A stretch of 64,000 nt of DNA, taken from contig JALOBN010000002.1 in NCBI GenBank assembly GCA_023228245.1, positions 42,147 through 106,146 of the forward strand. Reading direction: 5' to 3'. The translations under genes were made by a program, and so were the position numbers. The stretch comes from Candidatus Pacearchaeota archaeon. GTDB lineage: Archaea > Nanoarchaeota > Nanoarchaeia > Pacearchaeales > GW2011-AR1. Every line of letters begins with the position of its first letter. The first letter of the stretch is position 1. Below are positions 9,376 through 16,596 of this stretch, one piece after another. The notes under the pieces are model-generated. The model was not told the DNA's origin. It saw only the letters and a list, made by a program, of their open reading frames with translations, and made no database searches.

Positions 9376-10338
9376 TTACTCCTTGCCTAAACCTGCGAGA
9401 ACAAAACTTGCAATCAAGGATTGTAACTGAATAAATGGGTCGCTACCTTCGGTTATTCTGAATTCTGTCTCGCCTGTTTTTTCTGTGAGTTTGACTTTTA
9501 TTGTAGGTTCTACAGGAAGATTCCAAATTTCTTTTTGTATTGCTTTAATTACATCCTGCCCTGAAACACTATCTTTCAACATAATGTCCAAAAGTTTTTC
9601 TCTTGAACTTAAGAAATCTCCAGACAATGCGTAATCTAAAACAACTTTTATGTCTCGAGGTTTTGAATTTGAAATTATTGTTGTAATTAAATCCGTTGTA
9701 ATTATCGGTGATATCGACGCTGTTGACTGCAAAATGTTGATACATCTTCGGCAATCGCCCTCGCAGCCTTCGTAAAGAATTTCTATTGCTTCCTGTTTTA
9801 TGTCAAGTTTTTCCTGTTCTGCAATTTTTATTATTACTCTTTCAATATCTTTTTTTTCTAAAAGTTTGAATCTGAAAATTGCACAACGTGATTGGATTGG
9901 ATCGATAATTTTTGATGAATAGTTGCATGATAAAATAAATCTACAAGTTGCAGAATAATTTTCCATTGTTCTTCTCAGTGCTTGCTGTGCTTCGGGGGTT
10001 AATGCGTCGGCTTCATCTAAGAAAATAATTTTGAAAGGAATATTTCCTAATGATTTTGTTCTAGCAAAATTTTTTACTTTTTCTCTTACGACTTGAATTC
10101 CTCTTTCATCTGATGCGTTTAACTCTAAGTAATTTTCTTTCCAGTTTTCTTTGTAAAGTTCTTTCACGACGATTAATGCGAGAGTTGATTTTCCTGTTCC
10201 TGCTGGACCTGCGAAGAGCATGTGCGGAATGTTCAAAGAATTTGTTAATGATTCCACTCTTTTTGCTGAATTATCCTGCCCAACAAGTTCTGAGAATTTC
10301 GAAGGACGGTACCTCTCTGTCCAGATTCCACTTGCCAT
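9376..10338 (-). CDS. rfcS: Replication factor C small subunit
   Basis: AAA+ small subunit of the PCNA clamp loader; four copies usually assemble with one RfcL. RFC box TERYRPSKF, Walker A GPAGTGKS at residues 44-51, Walker B FLDEADAL near 104-111, sensor-1 region and the SRC arginine finger around residue 150 are all present. The length of 320 residues is typical, with no intein. It is first in the operon with rfcL downstream. Confidence 0.96.
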   Translation of the reverse strand: MASGIWTERYRPSKFSELVGQDNSAKRVESLTNSLNIPHMLFAGPAGTGKSTLALIVVKELYKENWKENYLELNASDERGIQVVREKVKNFARTKSLGNIPFKIIFLDEADALTPEAQQALRRTMENYSATCRFILSCNYSSKIIDPIQSRCAIFRFKLLEKKDIERVIIKIAEQEKLDIKQEAIEILYEGCEGDCRRCINILQSTASISPIITTDLITTIISNSKPRDIKVVLDYALSGDFLSSREKLLDIMLKDSVSGQDVIKAIQKEIWNLPVEPTIKVKLTEKTGETEFRITEGSDPFIQLQSLIASFVLAGLGKE

Positions 10339-10392
10339 AGTTAATTATTTTCATTTTAACTTATAAAGATTTGTGTAATAAATTAGAATATC

Positions 10393-10578
10393 TTAAATAT
10401 ATTCATGAGAAATTTTTTCAGTCACGTATTCTTTGCATTTTGCACTAATTTTTGTAAATAAATTAAGCCCGATTCTTATTTCATCTTCAGAAATTTTTTT
10501 ATTTTTTAGCATTTTTTCTAGAGCAATTTTTGTTGTTTTAATTGTAGTAAGTGTTATTTTTCTTTCTTTTAGTTCCAT
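10393..10578 (-). CDS. Small helical protein, possibly the second half of a frameshifted gene
   Basis: A 61-codon reading starting at ATG 10578 (MELKERKITL...) gives a Lys/Glu-rich, strongly helical peptide. It overlaps the 3' end of the reading frame at 10538-10789 in a different frame. The two join smoothly into one protein of about 130 residues if a single base is skipped in the A run near 10556-10561. It could therefore be a separate overlapping gene, a broken gene, or a sequencing error. Function is unknown. Confidence 0.45.
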   Translation of the reverse strand: MELKERKITLTTIKTTKIALEKMLKNKKISEDEIRIGLNLFTKISAKCKEYVTEKISHEYI

Positions 10579-10789
10579 CCTTGAGCAAAGTGAGATACGC
10601 TCCTTCATCTTCTCTTTCCATATGAAATATTCCTGTTTCTGCAAGTATTGAATCAAATCTTTTCACTATCCTGTAAGCGTCTTCAAGAATGCAAGAATTT
10701 GTTTCTTCTCCTTTTTGATATCTTTCAAATTCTTTAATTGAACTTTCACTTCTAAATCCGATATTTGAATAAACTCTTTGTTCAATCAT
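10538..10789 (-). CDS. Small hypothetical protein, possibly the first half of a frameshifted gene
   Basis: An 83-codon reading beginning MIEQRVYSNI with acidic, helical content up to about residue 70. The last 12 residues (Lys/Asn/Tyr-rich) look unlike coding sequence and overlap the better-looking continuation in the other frame at 10393-10578. I think the original protein ran from 10789 to 10393 as one chain. No known domain is recognised. Confidence 0.5.
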   Translation of the reverse strand: MIEQRVYSNIGFRSESSIKEFERYQKGEETNSCILEDAYRIVKRFDSILAETGIFHMEREDEGAYLTLLKDGTKRKKNNTYYN

Positions 10790-10829
10790 ATTTTTCTTAA
10801 TCTGTTTAGATTTATAATTATTTATAGAA

Positions 10830-10946
10830 TTATCTAGCTCTATCTTTTCTTACTTTTCTTTTGTGCTTTTCCTTTCTAAGTCTCTTTCTCTGCCATTTCC
10901 ATCGCATCTGGTTTTTCTTTTTCCATCTACGGCTTGATCTTTTCAT
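10830..10946 (-). CDS. rpl41e: Large-subunit ribosomal protein eL41
   Basis: A 38-codon gene that ordinary gene callers miss. The product is almost entirely Lys/Arg/Trp and contains MRWKWQRKRLRKEKHKRK, the single-helix signature of eL41, a subunit-bridge peptide of the ribosome. The usual length is about 25 residues, which corresponds to the internal Met14. I prefer the longer form from ATG 10946 because a TTTTTAAA TATA-like box lies about 25 bp upstream, which would give a leaderless mRNA starting near this ATG. Either start is possible. Confidence 0.85.
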   Translation of the reverse strand: MKRSSRRWKKKNQMRWKWQRKRLRKEKHKRKVRKDRAR

Positions 10947-11025
10947 AATTAGGATAGAAAATTTCGGTTTAAAAAGATTTGGTTTTGAAAATCTTTCGGA
11001 TTAAGCGAATTGAATCTTTGTTTGT

Positions 11026-11547
11026 TTAACATATTGCTTCAAGCAATTCCTGTAATGTTTCATAATGGTTTGAATATTCATGAAATTCATAAACATCTTT
11101 TTTTCTTTTGTTCATTAATTCATCAGAAGTAAACGGATTGTAACCCCTTCTTTTTGCACCCAGAGTTGTTGCAAGAACACAGGCATCTTTACTTATACCA
11201 GTTAAAATTAAGTTTTTTATCTGTTCTTTTTCTAATAAATTAGAAAGTTCTTTATTTTGATATTCTTCTTTAAAAGAATCTTCTTCCCAAACTAAATCTT
11301 CATTTAGAAATCCGTTATTTTCATATTTTGGAATAAAGTAAGTTTTATTGTTAGATAATTCTGAGATTAATTCTTCTGAAGTTTTTCCACAATTTTCCCA
11401 TTCTAAAATAAAAATTGGAATTTTTTTCTTATGAGCGAATTTAAATAACTTTTTTTGATATTGAATTAGTTCTTCTATTTCACGAGGTTTGTTTCTCCCG
11501 ATAAAATCTTCTTGCATATCTATAACTAGTATTCCTAAATTTTCCAT
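11026..11547 (-). CDS. Isochorismatase-family cysteine hydrolase
   Basis: Alpha/beta hydrolase of the isochorismatase/nicotinamidase family, 173 residues. The first strand gives LVIDMQEDF with the catalytic Asp10. The catalytic cysteine lies in TGISKDACVLATTLGA, near residue 122, after the usual cis-peptide region. Family members hydrolyse nicotinamide, isochorismate, N-carbamoyl compounds or ureidoacrylate, and the substrate here cannot be decided. Nicotinamidases usually carry metal-binding residues that I cannot place confidently. It stands alone, with short intergenic regions on both sides. Confidence 0.85.
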   Translation of the reverse strand: MENLGILVIDMQEDFIGRNKPREIEELIQYQKKLFKFAHKKKIPIFILEWENCGKTSEELISELSNNKTYFIPKYENNGFLNEDLVWEEDSFKEEYQNKELSNLLEKEQIKNLILTGISKDACVLATTLGAKRRGYNPFTSDELMNKRKKDVYEFHEYSNHYETLQELLEAIC

Positions 11548-11579
11548 AATTTTTTATTTATCTTAGGTATATAAATTTT

Positions 11580-12230
11580 TTATCTGCTTTTGGTAACTCC
11601 AATTTTTGGACAGAATTTTTCTATTGGACATTCAGAACATTTTGGAGAAATCGGAACGCAGATTGTTTTTCCGAATTGGACGAAAATTGCATTGAAATTT
11701 TTCCAATATCTTTTTGGAAGAATTTTTCCTAATTCTATTTCTGTTTTTTCTGGAGTTTTTGTTTTTACCCAGCCGAGCCGATTGGGAATTCTGTGACAAT
11801 GTGTGTCGATTGGAAGAACATTTTTTCCGAATGCGAAAGCTAAAACTATATTCGCTGTTTTCGGGCCGATTCCTTTTATGCTCATTAATTCTTCTTTTGT
11901 ATCAGGAACTTTTCCGTTAAAATCTTTCAAAATTATTTCAGAAACGTGCTGTAATACTCTTGCCTTTTTTTTGTAATGTCCTGAAGAGAAAATTAATTTT
12001 TCAAGTTTTTCTATTGGGAGTTTTAAAATTTCTTGCGGAGTATCCGCGACTTCAAATAATCTTCCCGACGCTATTTCTGTATTTTTGTCTTGAGTCCTCA
12101 AACTTAACAAACATGAAATTAAAATTTTGAAAGCGTTCGGATTATCACGCATTCTGTTCAAAGTTGTTTTATCGTGAGTCGGATAAAACTTCTTTAGAAT
12201 TTGCATAATTCCTTCAATATGATTTTTCAT
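11580..12230 (-). CDS. nth: Endonuclease III (DNA glycosylase/AP lyase)
   Basis: Base-excision repair enzyme that removes oxidised pyrimidines. The helix-hairpin-helix IKGIGPKTAN holds catalytic Lys124, and catalytic Asp142 lies in PIDTHCHR. The [4Fe-4S] cluster ligands Cys191, Cys198, Cys201 and Cys207 have the canonical C-x6-C-x2-C-x5-C spacing. At 216 residues it is full length. The usual LSAQTTD loop reads LSLRTQD here, a mild deviation near the substrate pocket. Confidence 0.95.
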   Translation of the reverse strand: MKNHIEGIMQILKKFYPTHDKTTLNRMRDNPNAFKILISCLLSLRTQDKNTEIASGRLFEVADTPQEILKLPIEKLEKLIFSSGHYKKKARVLQHVSEIILKDFNGKVPDTKEELMSIKGIGPKTANIVLAFAFGKNVLPIDTHCHRIPNRLGWVKTKTPEKTEIELGKILPKRYWKNFNAIFVQFGKTICVPISPKCSECPIEKFCPKIGVTKSR

Positions 12231-12265
12231 ATTTTATCTTCGAGAATTAAGTTAAAAAAAGTTTC

Positions 12266-12829
12266 TTATATAATTTCTCCGAATGTTTTTCCAGAAATTC
12301 CTGCAGAATTTCCTTCGTCTGTATCTAAATGAACTGAAACTCTGAATTTTGGATTTGTTCTTACAATTACATTTTCAAAAATTAATCCGCGTTTTCCTAA
12401 AATTTTTACTTTTATAATTTGATTATTTTTTATTTTCAATTTTTTTGCTTCATCTTCTGAACAATGCAAATGTCTTTGTGCGATTATGCACGGAATTTTT
12501 ACTGAACCTTTTGGACCATGAACTAAAATTTTTGTTGTGTTTGTTAAATCTCCAGAAACTTTTATTTTGGGTAGGGGATTTAATCTTAGATGATACGCGT
12601 CGGTGAGTGCGATTTCCACTTGCGATTTTTTTCTGAAAGGGCCTAAAATTCTTACGTTGTCTATTCTTCTGTCTTTGTTAATTAAACTTACTTTTTCTTC
12701 AGCAGCGAATTCCCCTTCTTGTGATAATTTTTTTATTGGGCTTATTGGATTTTGTTTTCCAAATAATTTTTCAAAATCTTTTTTTGAAAGATGAATATGT
12801 CTTACTGAAACTTCTACTAAAACTTTCAT
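12266..12829 (-). CDS. pduL: PduL-type phosphotransacetylase
   Basis: Converts acyl-CoA plus phosphate to acyl-phosphate plus CoA. This is the zinc-dependent PduL family, unrelated to classical Pta. Histidine metal-ligand motifs are visible in both repeats: VSVRHIHLS near residue 9 and AQRHLHCS near residue 117. The C-terminus carries VHLDTDEGN. The ATG at 12829 overlaps the TGA of ackA as ATGA, which shows coupling; an upstream start would add only five residues. It forms a two-enzyme module with acetate kinase (acetyl-CoA to acetate with ATP). There are no shell proteins or targeting peptide, so the enzyme is cytosolic. Confidence 0.92.
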   Translation of the reverse strand: MKVLVEVSVRHIHLSKKDFEKLFGKQNPISPIKKLSQEGEFAAEEKVSLINKDRRIDNVRILGPFRKKSQVEIALTDAYHLRLNPLPKIKVSGDLTNTTKILVHGPKGSVKIPCIIAQRHLHCSEDEAKKLKIKNNQIIKVKILGKRGLIFENVIVRTNPKFRVSVHLDTDEGNSAGISGKTFGEII

Positions 12830-13875
12830 TTTAATATCTCCCAAACTTTTTCCATCGCCATCTTTTCCTCGTTTGTTTTTTTTACAAAGACATTTATTTT
12901 TGAATTTCCCGACGATATAAGTTCAAAGTTATTTTTATTCTTTTCGCTGTCGAGTTTTAATCCGAGATATCCCAAATTTTTGCAGATGTCTTTTCTTAAT
13001 GATGGGACATTTTCTCCAATTGCACCTGTGAAAATTAAATTGTTGAGTCCGTTCATTGATGAAACATAAGAGCCGATTGTTTTTACTATTTGATATGCGA
13101 ACATTTCATAAGCGAGTTTGCAATTTTTGTTTGTTTTCATTTTTGGACGAATATCTCTGAAATCTTCATATCCTGAAATTCCTTTTAATCCCGATTTTTC
13201 TGTTAAAATTTCTTCTACATTGTAACCTTTTTTTTGCAAGAATAAAATTATTCCTGGATCAATTGTTCCTGAACGAGTTCCCATCATTAATCCTTCAAGC
13301 GGTGTGAAACCCATACTTGTATCAACTGCTTTACCGTCGATGATTGCGGAAATGCTAACTCCCGAACCGAGATGACAAACAATTGTTTTTCCTTTCAAAT
13401 TTTTGGAAACATATTCGTGTGAAAGCCCGTGAAATCCATATTTTTTTATTTTATATTTTTTTGAAATTTCCAAAGGAATTGCGTAAGTTTTTGCTTTTTC
13501 TGAGAGTTCTGAAAAAAACATTGTGTCGAAAACTGCAAATTGTTTTTTGTTATATTTTTCACAAAGTTCTATTACCATTAATTCTTTTGGATTGTGCAAA
13601 GACGCGAATTCTGAAAATTCTTTAATTTTATTTTTTACTTCTTTGCTTATTTTTACAGGATGATTTAATTCTCCGCCATGAACCACTCGATGAATAATTA
13701 AAGAAATTTTTTCAAGATTAATTTTCTCAAATATTTTTTCGACTGATTTTTTGTAATCTTCTTTTGATTTTAATCGTTCGTATTTTTTAGATTCTAGTAG
13801 TTTGTCTTTGTGAAATAAACTATATCTTATGCTGGAACTTCCTACGTTAAAAACTAGAATCATTCCCTCTTTCAT
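12826..13875 (-). CDS. ackA: Acetate kinase
   Basis: ASKHA-fold kinase that interconverts acetyl-phosphate plus ADP with acetate plus ATP. It has the phosphate-1 motif FNVGSSS near residue 9, HRVVHGGE near 62, FDTMFF containing the catalytic aspartate near 118, YGFHGLSHEYV near 146 and HLGSG near 168. At 349 residues it is slightly shorter than bacterial AckA (about 400). Translation may start at Met1 or at Met5 (MILVFNV). It is first in the ackA-pduL operon. Most archaea use ADP-forming acetyl-CoA synthetase instead, so this is a bacterial-type solution. Confidence 0.95.
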   Translation of the reverse strand: MKEGMILVFNVGSSSIRYSLFHKDKLLESKKYERLKSKEDYKKSVEKIFEKINLEKISLIIHRVVHGGELNHPVKISKEVKNKIKEFSEFASLHNPKELMVIELCEKYNKKQFAVFDTMFFSELSEKAKTYAIPLEISKKYKIKKYGFHGLSHEYVSKNLKGKTIVCHLGSGVSISAIIDGKAVDTSMGFTPLEGLMMGTRSGTIDPGIILFLQKKGYNVEEILTEKSGLKGISGYEDFRDIRPKMKTNKNCKLAYEMFAYQIVKTIGSYVSSMNGLNNLIFTGAIGENVPSLRKDICKNLGYLGLKLDSEKNKNNFELISSGNSKINVFVKKTNEEKMAMEKVWEILK

Positions 13876-13899
13876 TAATTTATTAGAGATTTATTCTTT

Positions 13900-14367
13900 T
13901 TAAGTTTGGTGATTTCTTTTCACGTGGTCGACGATTATGACAATACATAATATGAAAAAATCTGCGATTATAAAAGCGAGAGAAAATTTTTTTTGCAACA
14001 TATTTTTTATAATATAAATTGCGGGTTCGTAGAGAACTAAAAATCCGACGATTACTGCGAGTCCGAATGTTAAAAGCACGACGCCAGCCATAGCATCTTT
14101 TACTTTTCCAAATTCTTTGTTGTATTCTGGAGAAATTAAATCAATTAATCTTTCAAAACTCGCGTTAAATAATTCTAGAATTACTACGAGAAATGAAACT
14201 ATTATTATTGTGATTAAATAAATTTTTGAAACGTCCAAAATTAACGCGACGAAAATTGCGAACATTCCGAGAATGATTTGAATTTTTATATTTCGTTCTT
14301 GAGAAATTTGTCGATATAATCCTTTTACTGCACAGATTGCACTTTGAAGGAAACTAATTTTAGTCAT
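13900..14367 (-). CDS. dgkA: DgkA-type diacylglycerol/undecaprenol kinase
   Basis: Small integral membrane lipid kinase. Family signatures are the AVKGL...QERNIKIQ segment at the N-terminus, ELFNASFERLIDL (the E-x-NTAIE-like metal site) near residues 64-76, and KVKDAMAGVVLL near 88-99. Transmembrane helices occupy about residues 32-50, 50-66 and 92-112. A fourth hydrophobic segment near 125-147 lengthens it compared with the usual 120 residues. The lipid substrate in an archaeon is unclear; a polyprenol or archaeal diether-type lipid is possible. The gene is just downstream of tRNA-Glu(CUC) on the same strand. Confidence 0.85.
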   Translation of the reverse strand: MTKISFLQSAICAVKGLYRQISQERNIKIQIILGMFAIFVALILDVSKIYLITIIIVSFLVVILELFNASFERLIDLISPEYNKEFGKVKDAMAGVVLLTFGLAVIVGFLVLYEPAIYIIKNMLQKKFSLAFIIADFFILCIVIIVDHVKRNHQT

Positions 14368-14459
14368 ATTCCAATTGTGGATTGACTATTTATAAAAATT
14401 ATGTAGGAAGATTTTATTAGTTAAATATTCAGAAAAATAAATTCACTTCATTCAATTTT

Positions 14460-14586
14460 ATAACTCCCCGGCCTATTCGTACTTCGCTCGGATTAAATCA
14501 TTTCAAAATTTTCTTGCTCGCGAAATACTCAATTTGAACATCGGGTTCCCCGAGTTTAATCGGAATAAATGTGATTTTCAATCACA
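14460..14586. repeat. Element at the 3' side of tRNA-Glu(CUC), flanked by an imperfect copy of the tRNA 3' end
   Basis: This 125-bp stretch lies just past the 3' end of the tRNA gene. At its far end ATAACTCCCCGGCC (14460-14473) resembles the tRNA 3' boundary ATAACGCCCCCGCC (14586-14599), 12 of 14 bases. The sequence beyond it (14425-14465) resembles the 3' flank of tRNA-Glu(UUC) near 46319-46356. The interior holds two small hairpins (TCGGG/CCCGA near 14551 and TGTGATT/AATCACA near 14569). It looks like a short insertion next to the tRNA. I see no gene in it. Confidence 0.4.
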
Positions 14587-14589
14587 TAA

Positions 14590-14731
14590 CGCCCCCGCCG
14601 AGATTTGAACTCGGGTTGCCACCGTTCTCTGCCTAAGCAGGATGCTTGTCCTAAGAGGACTGGATTTATTGTCTCAACGACTAAAATCGAACATGAGAGG
14701 GTGGAGTCCTTGGCCTCTAGACTACGGGGGC
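14590..14731 (-). tRNA. tRNA-Glu(CUC) with a 69-nt intron
   Basis: Acceptor arms GCCCCCG and CGGGGGC pair fully, with G73 as discriminator and no encoded CCA. D-stem GTCT/GGAC, anticodon stem CCACC/GGTGG and T-stem CCGAG/CTCGG are intact. The loop reads C-T-CTC-A before the intron and one base after it, giving anticodon CUC. The intron occupies 14625-14693, after position 37, the canonical archaeal bulge-helix-bulge site. It shares its D-arm sequence with tRNA-Glu(UUC) at 46355. Confidence 0.93.
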
Positions 14732-14809
14732 TCAAAAATCAAAGTTGTCTTTGGTTTAAAAATTTATTATTAGTAAACTTTTAATAGTTTAATCTCGAGG
14801 AAAATATAT

Positions 14810-14895
14810 AGCCCTATAGTACAGCGGTCAAGTATACGGCCCTCTGGAGTTTTCAGGGAAAGGCTGTGACCCAGGTTCGAATCCTGGTAGGGCTA
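14810..14895 (+). tRNA. tRNA-Gln(CUG) with a 13-nt intron
   Basis: Acceptor AGCCCTA pairs with TAGGGCT and the discriminator is A73. The T-arm is CCAGG-TTCGAAT-CCTGG. The anticodon stem CGGCC/GGCTG encloses 20 nt: a seven-base loop with anticodon CTG at 34-36 plus a 13-nt insert after position 37. The AGCCC start and the CUCUGGA loop are typical of archaeal tRNA-Gln. A T/A-rich promoter-like region (TTTTAATAG) lies about 30 bp upstream. Confidence 0.92.
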
Positions 14896-14933
14896 TTAGA
14901 AATGTTTTTATATTTTAGATTATTTTATTTTTA

Positions 14934-15233
14934 ATGGTGATGAATACAATTTTAATTTTTGCAATTGCTGTCGCTGCTTTAATCTGGTTGCTTTCTGTAA
15001 TTAAAGGACATAAACATAGATTGGTTGCAATATTTTTAATTGGATTTTTATTTTTTTCAATTTACGGATTTAATATAACCTTCTCGGGAAAAAATATTTC
15101 TCTAGACAACTTTGAAGATTTTGGCAACGCTGCTAAACTTTATCTTTCGTGGTATGGAAATGTTTTCAATAATATGCAAATCCTTACTGCGAACGCGGTG
15201 AAATTAGATTGGAAAGGCAATGACACAACATAA
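14934..15233 (+). CDS. Small membrane protein, 99 aa
   Basis: Two hydrophobic segments (about residues 4-21 and 30-50) are followed by a roughly 45-residue polar C-terminal domain with aromatic residues. Translation may begin at ATG 14934 or at the second ATG two codons later. I do not recognise it. The arrangement (two helices, external tail) resembles many small DPANN envelope proteins. It follows tRNA-Gln on the same strand. Confidence 0.6.
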   Translation: MVMNTILIFAIAVAALIWLLSVIKGHKHRLVAIFLIGFLFFSIYGFNITFSGKNISLDNFEDFGNAAKLYLSWYGNVFNNMQILTANAVKLDWKGNDTT

Positions 15234-15267
15234 TATTTATAAACTATAGGTTGTAATATATATTATT

Positions 15268-15543
15268 ATGGTGAAAAAAAGAGTGAAGAAAGTGAGCAGA
15301 AAATCTGCAAGAAAATCTTCTCCGATTGTTGGAAAAAAAAGAAAAATTTCTGTTTTGTTGAATAATCTTTTATTATTCATCGCACTTGCACTTGTTTCGC
15401 TTGTTTTGAAAGAATTTATTTCTGAAGAATATCCTTTTTTTATTGATTTGTTTTTTGTTTTATTTATTGTATTCGGATTCATTGCAGTCGCTTTCCTTAT
15501 TGTATTTTTGATTTTACTTTTGGTTAAAGCACTTAAGAAATAA
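15268..15543 (+). CDS. Small membrane protein with basic N-terminus, 91 aa
   Basis: The first 27 residues are strongly basic (Lys/Arg/Ser), followed by two long hydrophobic helices (about residues 29-48 and 55-86). Positive-inside topology puts the N-terminus in the cytoplasm. No family is recognised. A TATA-like stretch (TATAATATATATTA) lies directly upstream. Confidence 0.6.
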   Translation: MVKKRVKKVSRKSARKSSPIVGKKRKISVLLNNLLLFIALALVSLVLKEFISEEYPFFIDLFFVLFIVFGFIAVAFLIVFLILLLVKALKK

Positions 15544-15583
15544 TTTTAGATTTCTATTTCGATAATTTTATTATCAATAAATA

Positions 15584-15729
15584 AGCCTGTGCTGAGGATT
15601 GAACTCAGGACCTCGACATTTTTGGATTATCCAATTCTTCAACTTCCTGTTGGGATGCTGGAACTGTGAAGAACCCGCAGGAGGTTCTCATTACCAATGT
15701 CGCGCTCTAACCAACTGAGCTACGCAGGC
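15584..15729 (-). tRNA. tRNA-Thr(GGU) with a 72-nt intron
   Basis: 5' GCCTGCG pairs with 3' CACAGGC except for a C6-A67 mismatch; the discriminator is T73. The D-stem GCTC/GAGC, anticodon stem CGACA/TGTCG and T-stem CTGAG/CTCAG are intact. The loop T-T-GGT-A gives anticodon GGU. The intron, about 15620-15691, follows position 37. The acceptor mismatch is unusual and may be a sequence error, tolerated, or edited. Confidence 0.9.
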
Positions 15730-15780
15730 ATTTAACTTTCTATAACTGAAAATTTAAAAACCTTTATTCTACCTTCTATT

Positions 15781-16266
15781 ATGGAAGATTGCAGGAAACT
15801 CGAGAAACTTAAAGCAGATTACAAAGTTTTTCAAGAAAAATATTCTTTACCTAATTTTAATGAACTTAATGAAGATTTTCAGATAGAAAAAATTGCAGAG
15901 TTCGAGACAGATTTTATTCTTCGAGAAGTTAGAAAATATGTTACTGACAAATTTTTTAATTATCTTAGATTTATTGAATCTTTAATTAATCCGTCGAATT
16001 CGCCGATGTTTGTTTTTGCGATTGCAAAGACGCTTGGCGTAGCTGAAAAAGAAAAACTTGCTGAAGTTTACAAAAAAATTACAAAAATTGAGATTGATTT
16101 TATTGATTTGGATTTGAATTATTCCGAGGAAAAAGAAGCAGATTCGATAAAAAATTATTCTAAACTTTGGAAAGAAGTTAAGAAAGAAATTTCAGGAATT
16201 ATTGAGGTAATGAGAAAGAATTTGGATAATAAATCTGAAGACAACGGGAAATGTTATTTCGGATAA
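15781..16266 (+). CDS. Hypothetical helical protein, 161 aa
   Basis: Soluble, rich in Lys/Glu/Ile/Phe and predicted mostly helical. A central segment (residues 70-95) contains NPSNSPMFVFAIAKTLG. There are no cysteine clusters apart from single cysteines at the ends. I do not recognise the family. The gene lies in a promoter-separated position after tRNA-Thr (opposite strand) and before a small membrane protein. Confidence 0.6.
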   Translation: MEDCRKLEKLKADYKVFQEKYSLPNFNELNEDFQIEKIAEFETDFILREVRKYVTDKFFNYLRFIESLINPSNSPMFVFAIAKTLGVAEKEKLAEVYKKITKIEIDFIDLDLNYSEEKEADSIKNYSKLWKEVKKEISGIIEVMRKNLDNKSEDNGKCYFG

Positions 16267-16344
16267 ATATTTATATTCAGTTATCTGAACGTTTTTATGA
16301 AAAATAGGAAATTTTTCAAACAACTAAATGGGAAATTTAATTGA

Positions 16345-16596
16345 ATGAAAAAGCATTTTGTTAAAAAACAGATTTTGATTTTATTTGTTTTTTCTGTTTT
16401 AGTTTCTGCAGCGTCGATAATTCATGGGGTATTTTTTGATTTGGATTTTTCTCAAATACAAAGATTAACTTTGGAAGGGTTTGTTCTTACTTTAGTGATA
16501 ATCTTTCCAGCAATTTTATTTTTAGAATGGGTTTTTGATTTGAACAACGAAGAAAGATTTGATTCTTTAGAAAGAAAAATAAATAAAAAAAATTAA
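16345..16596 (+). CDS. Small two-helix membrane protein, 83 aa
   Basis: Two hydrophobic segments (residues 8-30 and 43-66) are joined by a short loop and followed by a charged C-terminal tail. The ATG at 16345 is the first in frame; an earlier ATG near 16298 is followed by an in-frame TGA. The gene converges on pheT and shares the four bases 16593-16596 with its stop codon. Confidence 0.55.
   Translation: MKKHFVKKQILILFVFSVLVSAASIIHGVFFDLDFSQIQRLTLEGFVLTLVIIFPAILFLEWVFDLNNEERFDSLERKINKKN

Noticed and set aside
14625..14693. tRNA-Glu(CUC) intron as a box C/D guide RNA
   Set aside because: No C box (RUGAUGA) or D box (CUGA) pair is present in the 69 nt.
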